A stretch of 64,000 nt of DNA from Acidimicrobiales bacterium (GCA_025463925.1 JAODBK010000039.1:20477-84476), one strand, 5' to 3'; shown: positions 34,357 to 44,183, counted from the stretch's first letter. Made by a program: numbers and translations. The notes: generated from the letters alone by a model not told the origin.

Positions 34357-35612
34357 CAGCGGTCGGCCGGCGCCAGGTCCAGCTCGACGCGCTCGGGTGA
34401 TGGCCGACGGAACCACCCCGCAACCGTCGCGCCGAGCGGCCGATCCTTCAGCTTCAGGAACGGGCGCTCGACGATGTAGTAGCTCAGCGACGCGGTGATC
34501 ACCGTCAGGACGAGGTCGACGATCGTCGTCTTCAGGAAGCTCTGATGGAACAGCTGGCCGCCGGTGGAGTAGCGGTACTCGGTGATCCAGAGCTCGTGCC
34601 AGATGTACACGCCGTAGGAGATGAGGCCGAAGTACGCGATCGGTCGCCACCGCAGGAACTTCCGCACCAGCGTCTCGTGCTGCGGGCCGAACACCGCGGG
34701 GATCAGCAGGAGGAACCCGAACGCGCCGTAGAGGGATTGCCGCGCCAGGGCCGGTCCCACACCGGTGTGGTACAGCGGCTTGCGCGACAGCGGCACCTGC
34801 GTCGCCACCGCCCAGAACGCGACGAAGGCGAGGGCCCAGCACAGCCAGGGCACCCATCGCCGGCCGAGGATCGCCGGCTCGGCGCCGTGCATGCGCCACC
34901 ACGTGCTGACGACGGCGAGGAACATGCCGGCCGCGAACAGGTCGAAGTAGCTCGGCAGCCAGGCCGGCATGATCGCGGCGAGCTTGGTCGGCGCCCACGC
35001 GTAGATCCAGATGCGCGTCGCGAAGCTGATGGCGGTGAGCGCGCCGATCCCGATGAGCTCGACCCGAACCTGGGCCTCGGGTGGCCGAGCCGTTCGTCGG
35101 AGCAGCCACGCGTAGAAGGGGAGGAACAGGTAGAAGGTCATCTCGGTGCAGAGCGACCATGCCTGGCCGATGCCGCCGAGGATGTGCTTGAAGCTGTAAA
35201 TCTGCAGGAAGCCGTAGTGCAGCACCGCGCCGGTGAAACCCTGCATCTGGATGTCGCCGAAGACGTACCCGATGACGGTGAGCGCGACGAAGTAGGCCGG
35301 CAGGATGCGCAGCAGTCGCCGCCGGAGGAAGCGCTTGGTGCCGAGCGGCGGCTTGCCGGACAGCGCGGCGCCGACGAACGGGCGGTAGAGCAGGAAGCCC
35401 GAGATCAGGAAGAACACCGCGACGCCGATCTCGAGGCGGCTGGTCCAGTCGCCCCAACCCGAGCGGCCGGTGAACCCCGACGCGAAGGCGGTGTGCACCA
35501 CCAGCACCGTGCCGGCGGCGATCGCCCGCAGGCCGTCGAAGCACGGGAAGTGGGCATCGCCGGCGGCGGCGCGGGTCGGCCCCTTGTCGTCATCGACGCG
35601 GACGCCGGTCAT
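34356..35612 (-). CDS. Membrane acyltransferase (acyltransferase 3 / OafA type)
   Basis: 418-aa, roughly ten-segment protein that O-acylates sugars. Family features: FPCFDGLRAIAAGTVLVVHT (the catalytic His in VVHT), RSGWGDWTSRLEIGVAVFFL with FFLISGFLLYRPF, RFLRRRLLRILPAYFVAL, and C-terminal FGLISYGVYIWHELWI and YYIVERPFLKLK. It lacks the periplasmic SGNH domain some relatives carry. It lies 7 bp after the GT39-like gene and overlaps the flippase start by one base. Confidence 0.9.
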   Translation of the reverse strand: MTGVRVDDDKGPTRAAAGDAHFPCFDGLRAIAAGTVLVVHTAFASGFTGRSGWGDWTSRLEIGVAVFFLISGFLLYRPFVGAALSGKPPLGTKRFLRRRLLRILPAYFVALTVIGYVFGDIQMQGFTGAVLHYGFLQIYSFKHILGGIGQAWSLCTEMTFYLFLPFYAWLLRRTARPPEAQVRVELIGIGALTAISFATRIWIYAWAPTKLAAIMPAWLPSYFDLFAAGMFLAVVSTWWRMHGAEPAILGRRWVPWLCWALAFVAFWAVATQVPLSRKPLYHTGVGPALARQSLYGAFGFLLLIPAVFGPQHETLVRKFLRWRPIAYFGLISYGVYIWHELWITEYRYSTGGQLFHQSFLKTTIVDLVLTVITASLSYYIVERPFLKLKDRPLGATVAGWFRRPSPERVELDLAPADR

Positions 35613-35619
35613 CGGGGGC

Positions 35620-36945
35620 TCACGAGCTGACGGTACCGACGGGGATCCGGTCGACCGGCGATTCCGCCGGCCGGTCGGTGGCGCCGGCTGGCCGGCGGAC
35701 TCGAGCCAGCACGTGGTCCAGGAACACCGCGGCCAGCACCGCCAGCGCGACTTCGGCCGACACGCGGTAGCGCGTGTTGCCGAACGTCATCGCCATGCCG
35801 ACCGACACCGTGACCGCCAGCGCGAGCAATGGGTACGACGGGATGCGGCGGCGGCGCAGCACCACCACGCCGCCGATCGCGAGCGGCACCAGCAGGGCGA
35901 ACATCGCCAGCCCGAGCTGGTTGACCCAGATCTCGCGGCCCTCGAGGACGTCGAGGTGGGTCATCTGGAGCGGTCGGTACATGTTCCAGCCGCGGCCGAG
36001 CCGGGCCGCCACGACGATCGGGACGCGGCTCTTGTGGTCGCGCATGTAGTCGAGCGCGACCTTGCGGTAGTGCGAGAACACCACCGACTGGTCGTTGCTG
36101 GTGACGTCGTTCTCGTGCGCGACGATGCAGCGCATGTCCCAGAAGCCGATGAGGTCGCCGCGGTACGTGCTGTCGCAGTTCGACACCAGCAGCGTCTCGT
36201 CGATCCCGTTCGACAGGTACACCGGGTGCTCGAACGTTGCCAGGTTGCGGCCGATCCAGGGCGCGATGACGAGGACGGTGACACCGCCCATCACCGCGAG
36301 GTGCGCGATCCGCTTCCGCCAGTCGCCGGCGGCGCCGATCGCCAACGGGATGCCGACGAGCGGCCCGAGGAGGATCGTCTCGGGGTGCACGAGGGCGGTG
36401 ACGCCGACCGCGGCGCCGAAGCCGGCGGCGACGGCCCAGCTCGGTCGCCGCCAGAACCGGTAGGCGACCAGCATGGTGACCGTGACCGCGAGCAGCAAGG
36501 GCGTCTCCGACTGGGCCAGGCCGTCGTTGGCCCAGAAGTTGGGGTAGAGCGCGGCGACGCCGGCGGCGATGAGCCCAGCGCGCTCGCTCGCCACTCGCCG
36601 GCCGAGCAGCCCGACGGCGCCGATCGTCCCGGTGCCGATGACGCAGGCGAAGAGCTTGTGGGCGTTGTAGCTGCGCAAGCCGAGGAGATCGGCGCCGGCG
36701 AGCAGGATGGTCCACAGCGGGGGATGGTCGGCCGCCGGCCGCGCGACGTGGTCGAAATGCCAGAGGTACGGCACCGGGAAGTTCTTGCCGTGCAGGATCG
36801 CGTCGGCCTGCCAGTGGTAGAAGAACGCGTCGCCCCAGAGCTTCTGGTCGTGCTTGACGATCAGGACGTAGGCCACCCGCACGACCAGGCCCACCAGACA
36901 GATCGCGGCGAGGCCCAGGGTGAAGCGCGAAGCGCGGCGACGCAC
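35620..36945 (-). CDS. GT39/ArnT-like membrane glycosyltransferase
   Basis: 441 aa with about ten membrane segments. The first outer loop has the catalytic-type acidic region KLWGDAFFYHWQADAILHGK and then HVARPAADHPPLWTILLAG, as in PMT_2/ArnT-type enzymes using polyprenyl-phosphate sugars. A long outer loop follows (SNGIDETLLVSNCDSTYRGD). It lies between the DUF2142 and acyltransferase genes with gaps of 7-9 bp, so in the same operon. Sugar and acceptor unknown. Confidence 0.85.
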   Translation of the reverse strand: MRRRASRFTLGLAAICLVGLVVRVAYVLIVKHDQKLWGDAFFYHWQADAILHGKNFPVPYLWHFDHVARPAADHPPLWTILLAGADLLGLRSYNAHKLFACVIGTGTIGAVGLLGRRVASERAGLIAAGVAALYPNFWANDGLAQSETPLLLAVTVTMLVAYRFWRRPSWAVAAGFGAAVGVTALVHPETILLGPLVGIPLAIGAAGDWRKRIAHLAVMGGVTVLVIAPWIGRNLATFEHPVYLSNGIDETLLVSNCDSTYRGDLIGFWDMRCIVAHENDVTSNDQSVVFSHYRKVALDYMRDHKSRVPIVVAARLGRGWNMYRPLQMTHLDVLEGREIWVNQLGLAMFALLVPLAIGGVVVLRRRRIPSYPLLALAVTVSVGMAMTFGNTRYRVSAEVALAVLAAVFLDHVLARVRRPAGATDRPAESPVDRIPVGTVSS

Positions 36946-36954
36946 CCGTCGAGA

Positions 36955-38331
36955 CTACAAGGGCCAGCCGTAGGCGCGGTGCGTCACTGCCGCCACGCCG
37001 ACGGCGAGCAGCACCGCCGCGATCCCCACGAACGCGAGGTCGTTGGCTCGGCGCCGCGTCCTGGGCAGGCCGAGCAGGAGCGCCGGCAGCACCGGGAGCA
37101 GGTACCGCCCGTAGATGCCGTCGACGCGGCGGGCGCCGACGCCGTCGGCGTACGCGTAGACCACGACCGAGATCGCGAGGAGCGTGACCAGCCCGACCGC
37201 GACTGCCAGCGCGCGCGCCGCTCGACCCGGCCCGCCGGCGTCGCCGGCCTCGATGGCCGGCACCGGCATGACCGCGGCGGCCACGGTGAGGGCGTACGAC
37301 CCGACGACCGCGACGAGCGGCATGGCGGCTGCGGGGAAGCGACCGACCGGCGTGACTGCCTGCCGGAGCCACTTGCCGAGCGACTCCCACGTCGTGACGG
37401 ACAACGTGCTGACGAACGACCACGGCGCGGTGACGACGCGGTGGAGCTGCGCGGCCGGCCGGATGTCCAGGTGGACGTCGATGATCGGGCGGTAGGGCAC
37501 GTAGAGGTGGGTCGACGTGCGCGACCACAGTGCCGCGACCGCGAAGCCCACCAGCACCGCGCCGACGGCGCCGAGCCGCTCGTCTCGGGTGAGGCCGCGC
37601 CGCGGCGCGAGGAAGACGAGCGACATCAGCACGTACGGCGGCTTGGCCAGACCGAGGAGCGCGCCCAGGACGACGGCTTCGACGATCCCGCGCCGCCCGG
37701 GCGCGCGGTCGCCGAGGGCCGAGGCCAGCACCAGCAGGCACAGCCCGGTGGTCGCGGCGTCGCTCGACGCCGATGCCGCCTGGAAGACCGCCATCGGCGT
37801 GAGCGCGACGGCGAGCGGCAGCCAGCGAACGCTGGGGAACCGCCGCGCCGCGACGGCGGCCAGCGCGAGGAACACCAGCAGGTTGGCGAGGCGCGCCGCG
37901 TACAAGAGCACCAGGGTCGACGCGCCGAGCACCCGACCGACGAGGATCGCCGCCGTCTGCGGGAGGTAGCCGGCCGGTGGGTAGACCGCGGTGTTCCGGA
38001 AGTCGGCGAAGGTCCGCGGCCCACCCGTCGTGCTCGACCAGTACGGCCCCAGCGCACCGAGCGACGTGCGGCGCCGGACCCGGTCGAGCCCGGCGACGTC
38101 GCGCACGACCGCGCCGGGCAGGTCGCCGCCGAGCTGGTCGCCGCGGCGCGTCGCGACGAGGTGGCCCTCCGACAGCTGGTAGGCGCGGAAGAAGTGGGTC
38201 GCTTCGTCGGCGGCCGCGAACGGCGGCGTCAGCGCGACGAACGCCAGCCCGAAGGCGAGGCCGACGCCGAGGAACAGACGGGTTCGCCGGCGGGCCGCCG
38301 GGTCAGACGCGGTGGGCGTCGGGTTCGTCAC
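36955..38331 (-). CDS. DUF2142 multi-pass membrane protein
   Basis: 458-aa GT-C-like protein. After the first membrane segment comes PPFAAADEATHFFRAYQLSE, the DUF2142 hallmark (acidic DE..H loop), then SDAATTGLCLLVLASAL and the terminal segment DGIYGRYLLPVLPALLLGLP. DUF2142 proteins occur in surface-polysaccharide clusters and are probably glycosyltransferases; that role is inference from fold and context. Its start overlaps the DUF2304 gene by 29 bp. Confidence 0.85.
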   Translation of the reverse strand: MTNPTPTASDPAARRRTRLFLGVGLAFGLAFVALTPPFAAADEATHFFRAYQLSEGHLVATRRGDQLGGDLPGAVVRDVAGLDRVRRRTSLGALGPYWSSTTGGPRTFADFRNTAVYPPAGYLPQTAAILVGRVLGASTLVLLYAARLANLLVFLALAAVAARRFPSVRWLPLAVALTPMAVFQAASASSDAATTGLCLLVLASALGDRAPGRRGIVEAVVLGALLGLAKPPYVLMSLVFLAPRRGLTRDERLGAVGAVLVGFAVAALWSRTSTHLYVPYRPIIDVHLDIRPAAQLHRVVTAPWSFVSTLSVTTWESLGKWLRQAVTPVGRFPAAAMPLVAVVGSYALTVAAAVMPVPAIEAGDAGGPGRAARALAVAVGLVTLLAISVVVYAYADGVGARRVDGIYGRYLLPVLPALLLGLPRTRRRANDLAFVGIAAVLLAVGVAAVTHRAYGWPL

Positions 38332-38713
38332 TGGCGGGCGCGTGGGGTGGTCCGACGGCCATGCGCAGCAGCGCGACCTCCTCGGCGAGCGCGCGGTTGC
38401 GGTCCTCCAAGCGCGACAGCTCCCACGAGAAGTGGACCGCGACGAGGAAGAGGAAGGTGACCGCCAGCAACAGGAAGGTCGCCGGCGGGTAGTCGATGCC
38501 GAGTCGGCGCGAGACGGTGTCGAGGATGCTCGGCCCGATCGCGAGCAGTGTGATGCCGACGCCGACCGACAGCCACAGCAGCGAGTACTTGGCCCGCAGC
38601 TGCCGGCGCCGCACCAGCCGCATGATGAACAGCAGGCTGCTCACCGTCACGATGCCGACGAGCAGGTGGGCGCGCGGCGGCATGCCGGTCGCGATCGTGG
38701 TGAGAGCGGTCAT
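38303..38713 (-). CDS. DUF2304 small membrane protein
   Basis: 136 aa with three membrane segments and the DUF2304 pattern RRRQLRAKYSLLWLSVGVGI, then LAVTFLFLVAVHFSWELSRL and EDRNRALAEEVALLR, a short coiled coil. It is regularly encoded next to dolichol-phosphate-mannose-synthase-like GT2 enzymes, as here (4-bp overlap with the GT2 gene), and may anchor or assist it. ATG 38713. Confidence 0.85.
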   Translation of the reverse strand: MTALTTIATGMPPRAHLLVGIVTVSSLLFIMRLVRRRQLRAKYSLLWLSVGVGITLLAIGPSILDTVSRRLGIDYPPATFLLLAVTFLFLVAVHFSWELSRLEDRNRALAEEVALLRMAVGPPHAPASDEPDAHRV

Positions 38714-39432
38714 GACGCCTCCGGGGTGTGCCGGCCCCGACGGGACGCCGAGCTGATGAGCACGACGAACAGCCGGAGGTAGTGGTAGATCAGCTTGAAG
38801 TTGCGGTTCGACGCGACACCGGCGACGCGGTCGCGCATCTGGATCGGGACCTCGGCCACCCGCAACCCGCCGTACACCGCGAGCAGCAGCGCCTCGACGG
38901 AGTCCATGTAGTCGACGGGGTAGGTCGTCGCGAAGAGGACGAGGGTGTCGCGGTTGAACGCGCGGAAGCCGGACGAGGTGTCCGAGAAGTTGCGGCCCGA
39001 CAACATCCGCACCGTGAAGTGCAGCAGCCGCATGGCGCGGCGTCGGACCAGGCCGACGCGATAGTCGTTGGTCTCGCCGGCGAAGCGGCTGCCGATCGCC
39101 ATGTCGGCGCCGTCGTCGAGCAGCGCCAGGAGCTTGGCGATCTCCGACGGGTCGTGCTGGCCATCGGCGTCGAACTGGACGGCCCGCTCGTACCCGGCGC
39201 GCAGGGCGTAGCGGAACCCGGTGCGCAACGCGCCGCCGATGCCGAGGTTGTAGGGAAGCGGCGCCACCAGCACGCCGGCGGCCCGCGCCACCTCGGCGGT
39301 GCGGTCGCGTGACCCGTCGTCGACGACGAGGACGTCGAGGTCGGGGCAGACGGCGGCGAGGTCGGCCAGCACGCCCGGGAGCGCGTCCTCCTCGTTGAGT
39401 GCCGGGATGATGACGAGGGTGCGCGGTGTCAT
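38710..39432 (-). CDS. GT2 glycosyltransferase, polyprenyl-phosphate mannose/glucose synthase type
   Basis: 240 aa. GT-A landmarks: TLVIIPALNEEDALPGVLAD, VLVVDDGSRDRTAEVA, the metal-binding FDADGQHDPSEI, and DTSSGFRAFNRDTL. It makes a polyprenyl-phosphate sugar on the cytosolic face, the donor used by GT-C enzymes such as those encoded on both sides. ATG 39432 is chosen because family homology begins at once; the open frame extends upstream without family character. Confidence 0.92.
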   Translation of the reverse strand: MTPRTLVIIPALNEEDALPGVLADLAAVCPDLDVLVVDDGSRDRTAEVARAAGVLVAPLPYNLGIGGALRTGFRYALRAGYERAVQFDADGQHDPSEIAKLLALLDDGADMAIGSRFAGETNDYRVGLVRRRAMRLLHFTVRMLSGRNFSDTSSGFRAFNRDTLVLFATTYPVDYMDSVEALLLAVYGGLRVAEVPIQMRDRVAGVASNRNFKLIYHYLRLFVVLISSASRRGRHTPEAS

Positions 39433-39469
39433 CCCACCCGCCACCGACGCATGGACGCACGGTAGTTGG

Positions 39470-41131
39470 TCATGGGTCCGGCACCTCGTACAAGAGCTCG
39501 CCGTCGAACGTGCCGAGCAGCCGAAGGGGCGCCGCAGTGGCCGGATCGCGGAGCGGCTGCCACGGGCTCCCGGGCGGGAGCGAGCGGACGACGACGAACC
39601 GCACTCCGATGCGTCGCAGATAGCCGAGGCCCGGCTCACCGGGCAGTGATCGCACCAGCTCGGTCATGCGGAAGTAGGACGGCGGGAAGTAGCCCGAGTA
39701 CCCGTTGGGCGTTGGTCGATGGTGGGCGGTCGTGCGGTACACCGCGTCGGTCTGGTCGAGCAGCGAGAGGTACGGAACGCTGATCCCGGGGACGTCGACC
39801 GGGAGGTACAGCACGCCACCGCGCTCGCGGCGACGGGCGAGCGCGACGTCGACTGGCCGCCGCCGCACGTCGGTGAGCGTCCCGTTCCAATTGCGGAACC
39901 CCTCGCCGACGATGGCGAGCACCGCGACGGTCGCCACGGTGACCGCGACCGCGCGTCGCGAGCGCCCCACGCGCGCGAGGGCCGCCGCGCCCATCCCGGC
40001 CAGCAGGCCCAGCCCGAGCAGGCCGATCATCCACGCCCGGCTCGTGGCGCGCAGCGCCGGTCCGCCCGGCAGCTCGAAGACCAGCCGGTAGGGCGCGAAC
40101 CGGCGCCATCCGGTGTCGGCGGTTCCGATCGCTGCGACCGCGCCGACGACGGTGAGGGCGGCGCCGGTGATCGCGGCCCTCCGGTCGCGGCCGCCGGCCC
40201 GCCACCCGACGACGAGGCCGGCGAGCGCGAGCGCGAGGACGGTGACGCCCGGGAAGACCGGCGGTCGGACCACCGGCCACGTCCGCCCACCGCCGAGGAG
40301 GTGGCCCCAGATGGACAGCCGCGGGTCGGCGTGCCAGAAGTCGGCGCCCTCGAGCCGCAGGTCTGCGAGCGTCCAGCGGAAGCCGGGCAGCGCTCGGTGG
40401 CGCGCGACGTACGGGAGGGCGAGCAGCCCGACCGCGGCCACCGAGCCGGCGAGCGCGGCGGCCGCCGGGCGCCAGGCGCGGCGTCGCACGACGAGGACGA
40501 CCGCGGCGGCCGCGATCGCGTAGAGGCCGGGATAGAACGACACCGAGGCCTGCCACGCGACCGCGGCGACGAGGCCGGCGACCGCGGGCCAGGGTGAGCG
40601 ACCGTCGTCGACGCGGTCGACGATCAACCAGGCGGCGAGCGCGGCCAGCGCGACGCCGGGTCGCATGACCACCTGCAGGTGGCCGGCCTCGAGGGTGCCG
40701 TACGGCCCGAACGCGAACGCCGCCGCGGTCACCGCGCCGGCGACTCGTGAACGGGTGACGACGCGCCCGAACGCGTAGGCCGCCGCCGCCGACAGTGCGA
40801 AGCCGAGCAGGATCGCGGCGTTCAGTCGACCGATGGCGCTGACGCCGAGCCACCGCAACGGCACGAGGGGCGCGGCGATGCCGATGAGCGGGTCCGAGTA
40901 GGCGAGCGTGCCGCGCTCGGGATGGAAGATGTTGGCATCGAACAGGTGGCGCGGGCTCGTCAACGCGTGCTGCACCCAGTCGATCGTCCACGCTTGGAAC
41001 CGCGGATCGAACGGGTCGTGCGCGGTGTGCCCCATTCGTGCCGCCAACGGCCACGTCGTCACGATGGCGATCGCGATCCCGACGGCGACGACGGCGACGG
41101 CCTCGATGGCCGACCGGCGACGGGGCGTCAT
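39470..41131 (-). CDS. Large GT-C-like membrane protein, function unassigned
   Basis: 553 aa with about 11 membrane segments followed by a soluble C-terminal part (GVLYLPVDVPGISVPYLSLL, YSGYFPPSYFRMTELVRSLP) that resembles the outer domain of YfhO-like glycosyltransferases. The first outer loop has HTAHDPFDPRFQAWTIDWVQ with acidic residues. ATG 41131 (MTPRRRSAIEAV) is preferred over GTG 41191, which adds a non-conserved leader. It lies inside the glycan operon; substrate unknown. Confidence 0.75.
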   Translation of the reverse strand: MTPRRRSAIEAVAVVAVGIAIAIVTTWPLAARMGHTAHDPFDPRFQAWTIDWVQHALTSPRHLFDANIFHPERGTLAYSDPLIGIAAPLVPLRWLGVSAIGRLNAAILLGFALSAAAAYAFGRVVTRSRVAGAVTAAAFAFGPYGTLEAGHLQVVMRPGVALAALAAWLIVDRVDDGRSPWPAVAGLVAAVAWQASVSFYPGLYAIAAAAVVLVVRRRAWRPAAAALAGSVAAVGLLALPYVARHRALPGFRWTLADLRLEGADFWHADPRLSIWGHLLGGGRTWPVVRPPVFPGVTVLALALAGLVVGWRAGGRDRRAAITGAALTVVGAVAAIGTADTGWRRFAPYRLVFELPGGPALRATSRAWMIGLLGLGLLAGMGAAALARVGRSRRAVAVTVATVAVLAIVGEGFRNWNGTLTDVRRRPVDVALARRRERGGVLYLPVDVPGISVPYLSLLDQTDAVYRTTAHHRPTPNGYSGYFPPSYFRMTELVRSLPGEPGLGYLRRIGVRFVVVRSLPPGSPWQPLRDPATAAPLRLLGTFDGELLYEVPDP

Positions 41132-41192
41132 CGGTTGATCATGGCGTGCCAGAGCGAGCCCACTCGACGGCTGCGTCGGGCGACCGACCACG

Positions 41193-42608
41193 TCACGCGG
41201 CTTCTGAGTCGGCGTCCTTCATGAGATTCGCGCTGAGCCGGGCGGCCAGCGGCTCCCGGCCGAACGCCTTGACCGCGAGCGACTCCCACAGCTCCCGCCG
41301 CCGCCGCCACGCGGCACCTGCCAGTCGACCCAACGGCAGCTTCTGCAGCGGCAGGTACCCGAGCTCCCAGATCGTGAGCAGTCCCCAGAACAAGAAGTCC
41401 TCGTTGACGCCGCCCGGCCGCAGCTCGATCTCGAGCCGCATGGAGATGTGCACGAAGTGGACGATCGTGTTGGCGATGGCGTCGGCGAGCACTCCGTCCG
41501 GGGTGCGCACGATCGATGCCCGGCCACCCGGCGCCACCGCGGCGCGGTAGACGGCGCGCCGCCGGAAGTCGATCACCCAGAACGGCGCGTCGTCGGACGC
41601 GACGTGGAAGACGACCGGCCGCGGGACGAGCCGGCCGGTCCCCGGCGGCAACGCCGCCAGGAACGCGGTGAAGTGCTCCCGGAAGGCCGGCCACTCGAGC
41701 TTCCGGTCCCGTTCCTCGGCGGTGCGGCGGGCGATCGCCGGCTCGGCCAGCTCGGCCATCTCGTCGAGCCACTTCTCGCGGTCGGTGTAGTAGTCGACCG
41801 CGTCGAGCTCGAACCCGTCGCTCGGCGTCCAGGAATCGCCCGGCCCCATCAGCACGAGCTCGGTGCCCGCGACCGGGTGCCGGGCGAACGCCTGGGCGAT
41901 CTCGGGCGGCGTGATGACGTGCTGGTTCAGGTGCCGGGTCTCGGGGTGCAGGAAGCACACCATGCTGGCGAACGGCACCGCGTACGTCGGCCGCGCCTCG
42001 GCGACGGTCGCGAGGAAGTCGGCGGCGTAGTCGGCCCGGTCGAGCACCTCGAGGTCTGCGGGATCCTCGGCGGTGTAGCAGTTCGGGTAGCCCTGGGCCC
42101 ATGAGTGGTTCTTCAGCAGGAAGGTCGGCGGCCCGAAGACGCCGAGCACCTCCTTCAGGGCGCGGCCGCGCACCTTGCAGTCGTTGAGGTCGGCGATCGT
42201 GGTCGTGCCGTCGGTGACGAGGAACGCGCTGTCGTCGAAGCCGTACTGGAACGACGCGGCGCGCAGTCCCGAACCCAGGTCGACGACCTCACCGTGGCGC
42301 AGCTCGCGTACGTCGGAGAAGCCGAGCCGGCGCACCTCGTCGGCCATCACGTCGACGCCGAACTGCGGCATGAGCACCGTCGCCCGGCGGTCGATCCGCC
42401 GCATCGACGGATAGTGGAAGTGGTCGAAGTGGTGGTGGCTCAGGTAGACGACGTCGGGCGACAGTGCGCCGTCCGGTGGGTCGCCGGTGGGCGGGAAGTG
42501 CCACCAGGAGCGCCAGTAGCACGACCCCGACAGCCACGGGTCCACCAGCACCGTCGTCCTGTCACCCTCGATGAACAGCGCACCGTGCCCGAGGGTCGTG
42601 AGCCGCAC
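41193..42608 (-). CDS. MBL-fold metallohydrolase (UlaG / CMP-NeuAc hydroxylase-like)
   Basis: 471 aa. The N-terminal half is a metallo-beta-lactamase fold: LTTLGHGALFIEGDRTTVLV, DPWLSGSCYWRSWWHFPPTG, and the HHHFDH metal motif in YLSHHHFDHFHYPS, then NDCKVRG and a late His in the HSWAQGYPN region. The C-terminal half is an uncharacterised extension including FHVASDDAPFWVIDFRRRA. The closest architecture I know is the MBL part of CMP-N-acetylneuraminate hydroxylase, but no Rieske motif is present. It lies 4 bp from the mutase-like gene, so co-expressed with glycan genes. Confidence 0.75.
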   Translation of the reverse strand: MRLTTLGHGALFIEGDRTTVLVDPWLSGSCYWRSWWHFPPTGDPPDGALSPDVVYLSHHHFDHFHYPSMRRIDRRATVLMPQFGVDVMADEVRRLGFSDVRELRHGEVVDLGSGLRAASFQYGFDDSAFLVTDGTTTIADLNDCKVRGRALKEVLGVFGPPTFLLKNHSWAQGYPNCYTAEDPADLEVLDRADYAADFLATVAEARPTYAVPFASMVCFLHPETRHLNQHVITPPEIAQAFARHPVAGTELVLMGPGDSWTPSDGFELDAVDYYTDREKWLDEMAELAEPAIARRTAEERDRKLEWPAFREHFTAFLAALPPGTGRLVPRPVVFHVASDDAPFWVIDFRRRAVYRAAVAPGGRASIVRTPDGVLADAIANTIVHFVHISMRLEIELRPGGVNEDFLFWGLLTIWELGYLPLQKLPLGRLAGAAWRRRRELWESLAVKAFGREPLAARLSANLMKDADSEAA

Positions 42609-42612
42609 CGCG

Positions 42613-44142
42613 TTACTGCTGGCTGCGGGTTCGGGCCGCGGCGTCCATGGCCGAGCGCGCGATCACCGGCGCATCCCGCCCGGTGGACGACTTCTCCTCG
42701 TGGTACTCCTCTTCGACGTTCACCGCCCAGATGTCGTGCGGCGGGTCGGCGCCCAGGATGTTGTCGACGGTGAGCATGGCGGTGTACATCGAGTGGTCCT
42801 GGTTGTTGTACCGGTGCATGCCGTTGCGACCGACCGCGAAGACGTTCGGCGTGTGCGCTTCGAGCCATCGGCGCAGAACCTCGACGTTGGCGGCGTACGT
42901 GTCGTCGTAGGTCGGGTAGGCCTTCGGCATCCGCACGACGTAACCGGCCTCCACCTTGGTCGGATCGACCAGGTTCAGCGCGGCCAGCTCGCGCTTGCCG
43001 AGCTCGATGAGGTCGCGGTCGGCGGCGTTCCAGAGCTCGTCGCCCTCGAACACGAAGTACTCGAGGCCGAGGCAGGTGCGGCCCTCCTTGATCATGTACG
43101 GCGACCAGCTGCCGAAGTTCTGGATGCGGCCGAGCTTGACGTCCGGCGAGTGGACGTAGATCCAGTTGTCGGGAAAGCCCGACGCTTCCGGCACGACCAG
43201 TGCGACGGTGAGGAAGTCGCGGTACTGGAGTCCTTCGGCCGCAGCCCGGACGTCGTCGGGGATCGGCGGGTCCATGATCTCGAGCAGCTGGCCCATCGGC
43301 ATCGAGCTGACGACGTGGCTGCACTCGTAGACGGTGGGCGCGCCTCCCGTCTCGGCCCGCACCGACACCGCCTTGCCGTCCTCGTGCCGGATCCGGGTGA
43401 CATAGCTGTTCATCACGACCTTGGTGCCGGCGGCCTCGACGAGATCGCGGCAGCGCTCCCACATCATCCCGGGCCCGTACTTCGGGTACTGGAACTCCTC
43501 GATGAGGGACGTGATGTCCTTCTGGTTGCGCTTGGGCAGCAGTGCGTTCGTGATGGCCTTGCCGAGCGAGAGGTTCTTCACCCGCTGGGCGGCCCAGTCC
43601 GCCGGCATCTCGCTCACCGGCACGCCCCAGACCTTCTCGGTGTACGTCTTGAAGAAGTGCTTGTAGAGCCGCCAGCCGAACCGAGCGACCAGCCAACCCT
43701 CGTAGTTCGTCTGGTCCTTCGGCGGGCGGACCCGCGCCCACGCGTACGACAGGACGCAGCGCACCGCCTCCACGAACCCGAGGTTGCGAAGCGCGTTCAT
43801 CGCCTTCAGCGGATAGTCGTAGTACTTGCCGTCGTAGTAGATGCGGCTCATGCGCGGCCGCATGAGGAAGTCCTCGTCGGGGAGGATCTCGTGCCAGAGG
43901 TCCTCCACCTCTTGCACCTTCGTGAAGAACCGGTGACCGCCGATGTCGAAGCGCCAACCGTCGCGCTCGACGCTGCGGCTGATGCCGCCGACCACGCTGT
44001 CGCCCTCGAGCACCGTGCACGTCTGCCCGCGCTTGGCCAGGCAGTACGCCGTCGTCAGCCCGGCCGGGCCGGCGCCGATGACGACGACGTTCGACCGCGC
44101 CGCGGGCGCGGTCGTGGAGGCTCGATCCGGCGAGGGGGACAT
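42613..44142 (-). CDS. FAD-dependent oxidoreductase, UDP-galactopyranose-mutase-like
   Basis: 509-aa flavoprotein. The N-terminal Rossmann motif is VVVIGAGPAGLTTAYCLAKR, followed by GGISRSVERDGWRFDIGGHR, typical of the amine-oxidase/UDP-galactopyranose-mutase-like group found in surface polysaccharide loci. Also visible are YTEKVWGVPVSEMPADWAAQ and the C-terminal FAD contact VFAVGRNGMHRYNNQDHSMY. It is much longer than classical Glf (about 380 aa), so I do not assign that activity. ATG 44142. Confidence 0.82.
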   Translation of the reverse strand: MSPSPDRASTTAPAARSNVVVIGAGPAGLTTAYCLAKRGQTCTVLEGDSVVGGISRSVERDGWRFDIGGHRFFTKVQEVEDLWHEILPDEDFLMRPRMSRIYYDGKYYDYPLKAMNALRNLGFVEAVRCVLSYAWARVRPPKDQTNYEGWLVARFGWRLYKHFFKTYTEKVWGVPVSEMPADWAAQRVKNLSLGKAITNALLPKRNQKDITSLIEEFQYPKYGPGMMWERCRDLVEAAGTKVVMNSYVTRIRHEDGKAVSVRAETGGAPTVYECSHVVSSMPMGQLLEIMDPPIPDDVRAAAEGLQYRDFLTVALVVPEASGFPDNWIYVHSPDVKLGRIQNFGSWSPYMIKEGRTCLGLEYFVFEGDELWNAADRDLIELGKRELAALNLVDPTKVEAGYVVRMPKAYPTYDDTYAANVEVLRRWLEAHTPNVFAVGRNGMHRYNNQDHSMYTAMLTVDNILGADPPHDIWAVNVEEEYHEEKSSTGRDAPVIARSAMDAAARTRSQQ

Positions 44143-44183
44143 CAGGCGAAGGGTACTCCGGCGGGCGCCGGCACCCCCAGCGG

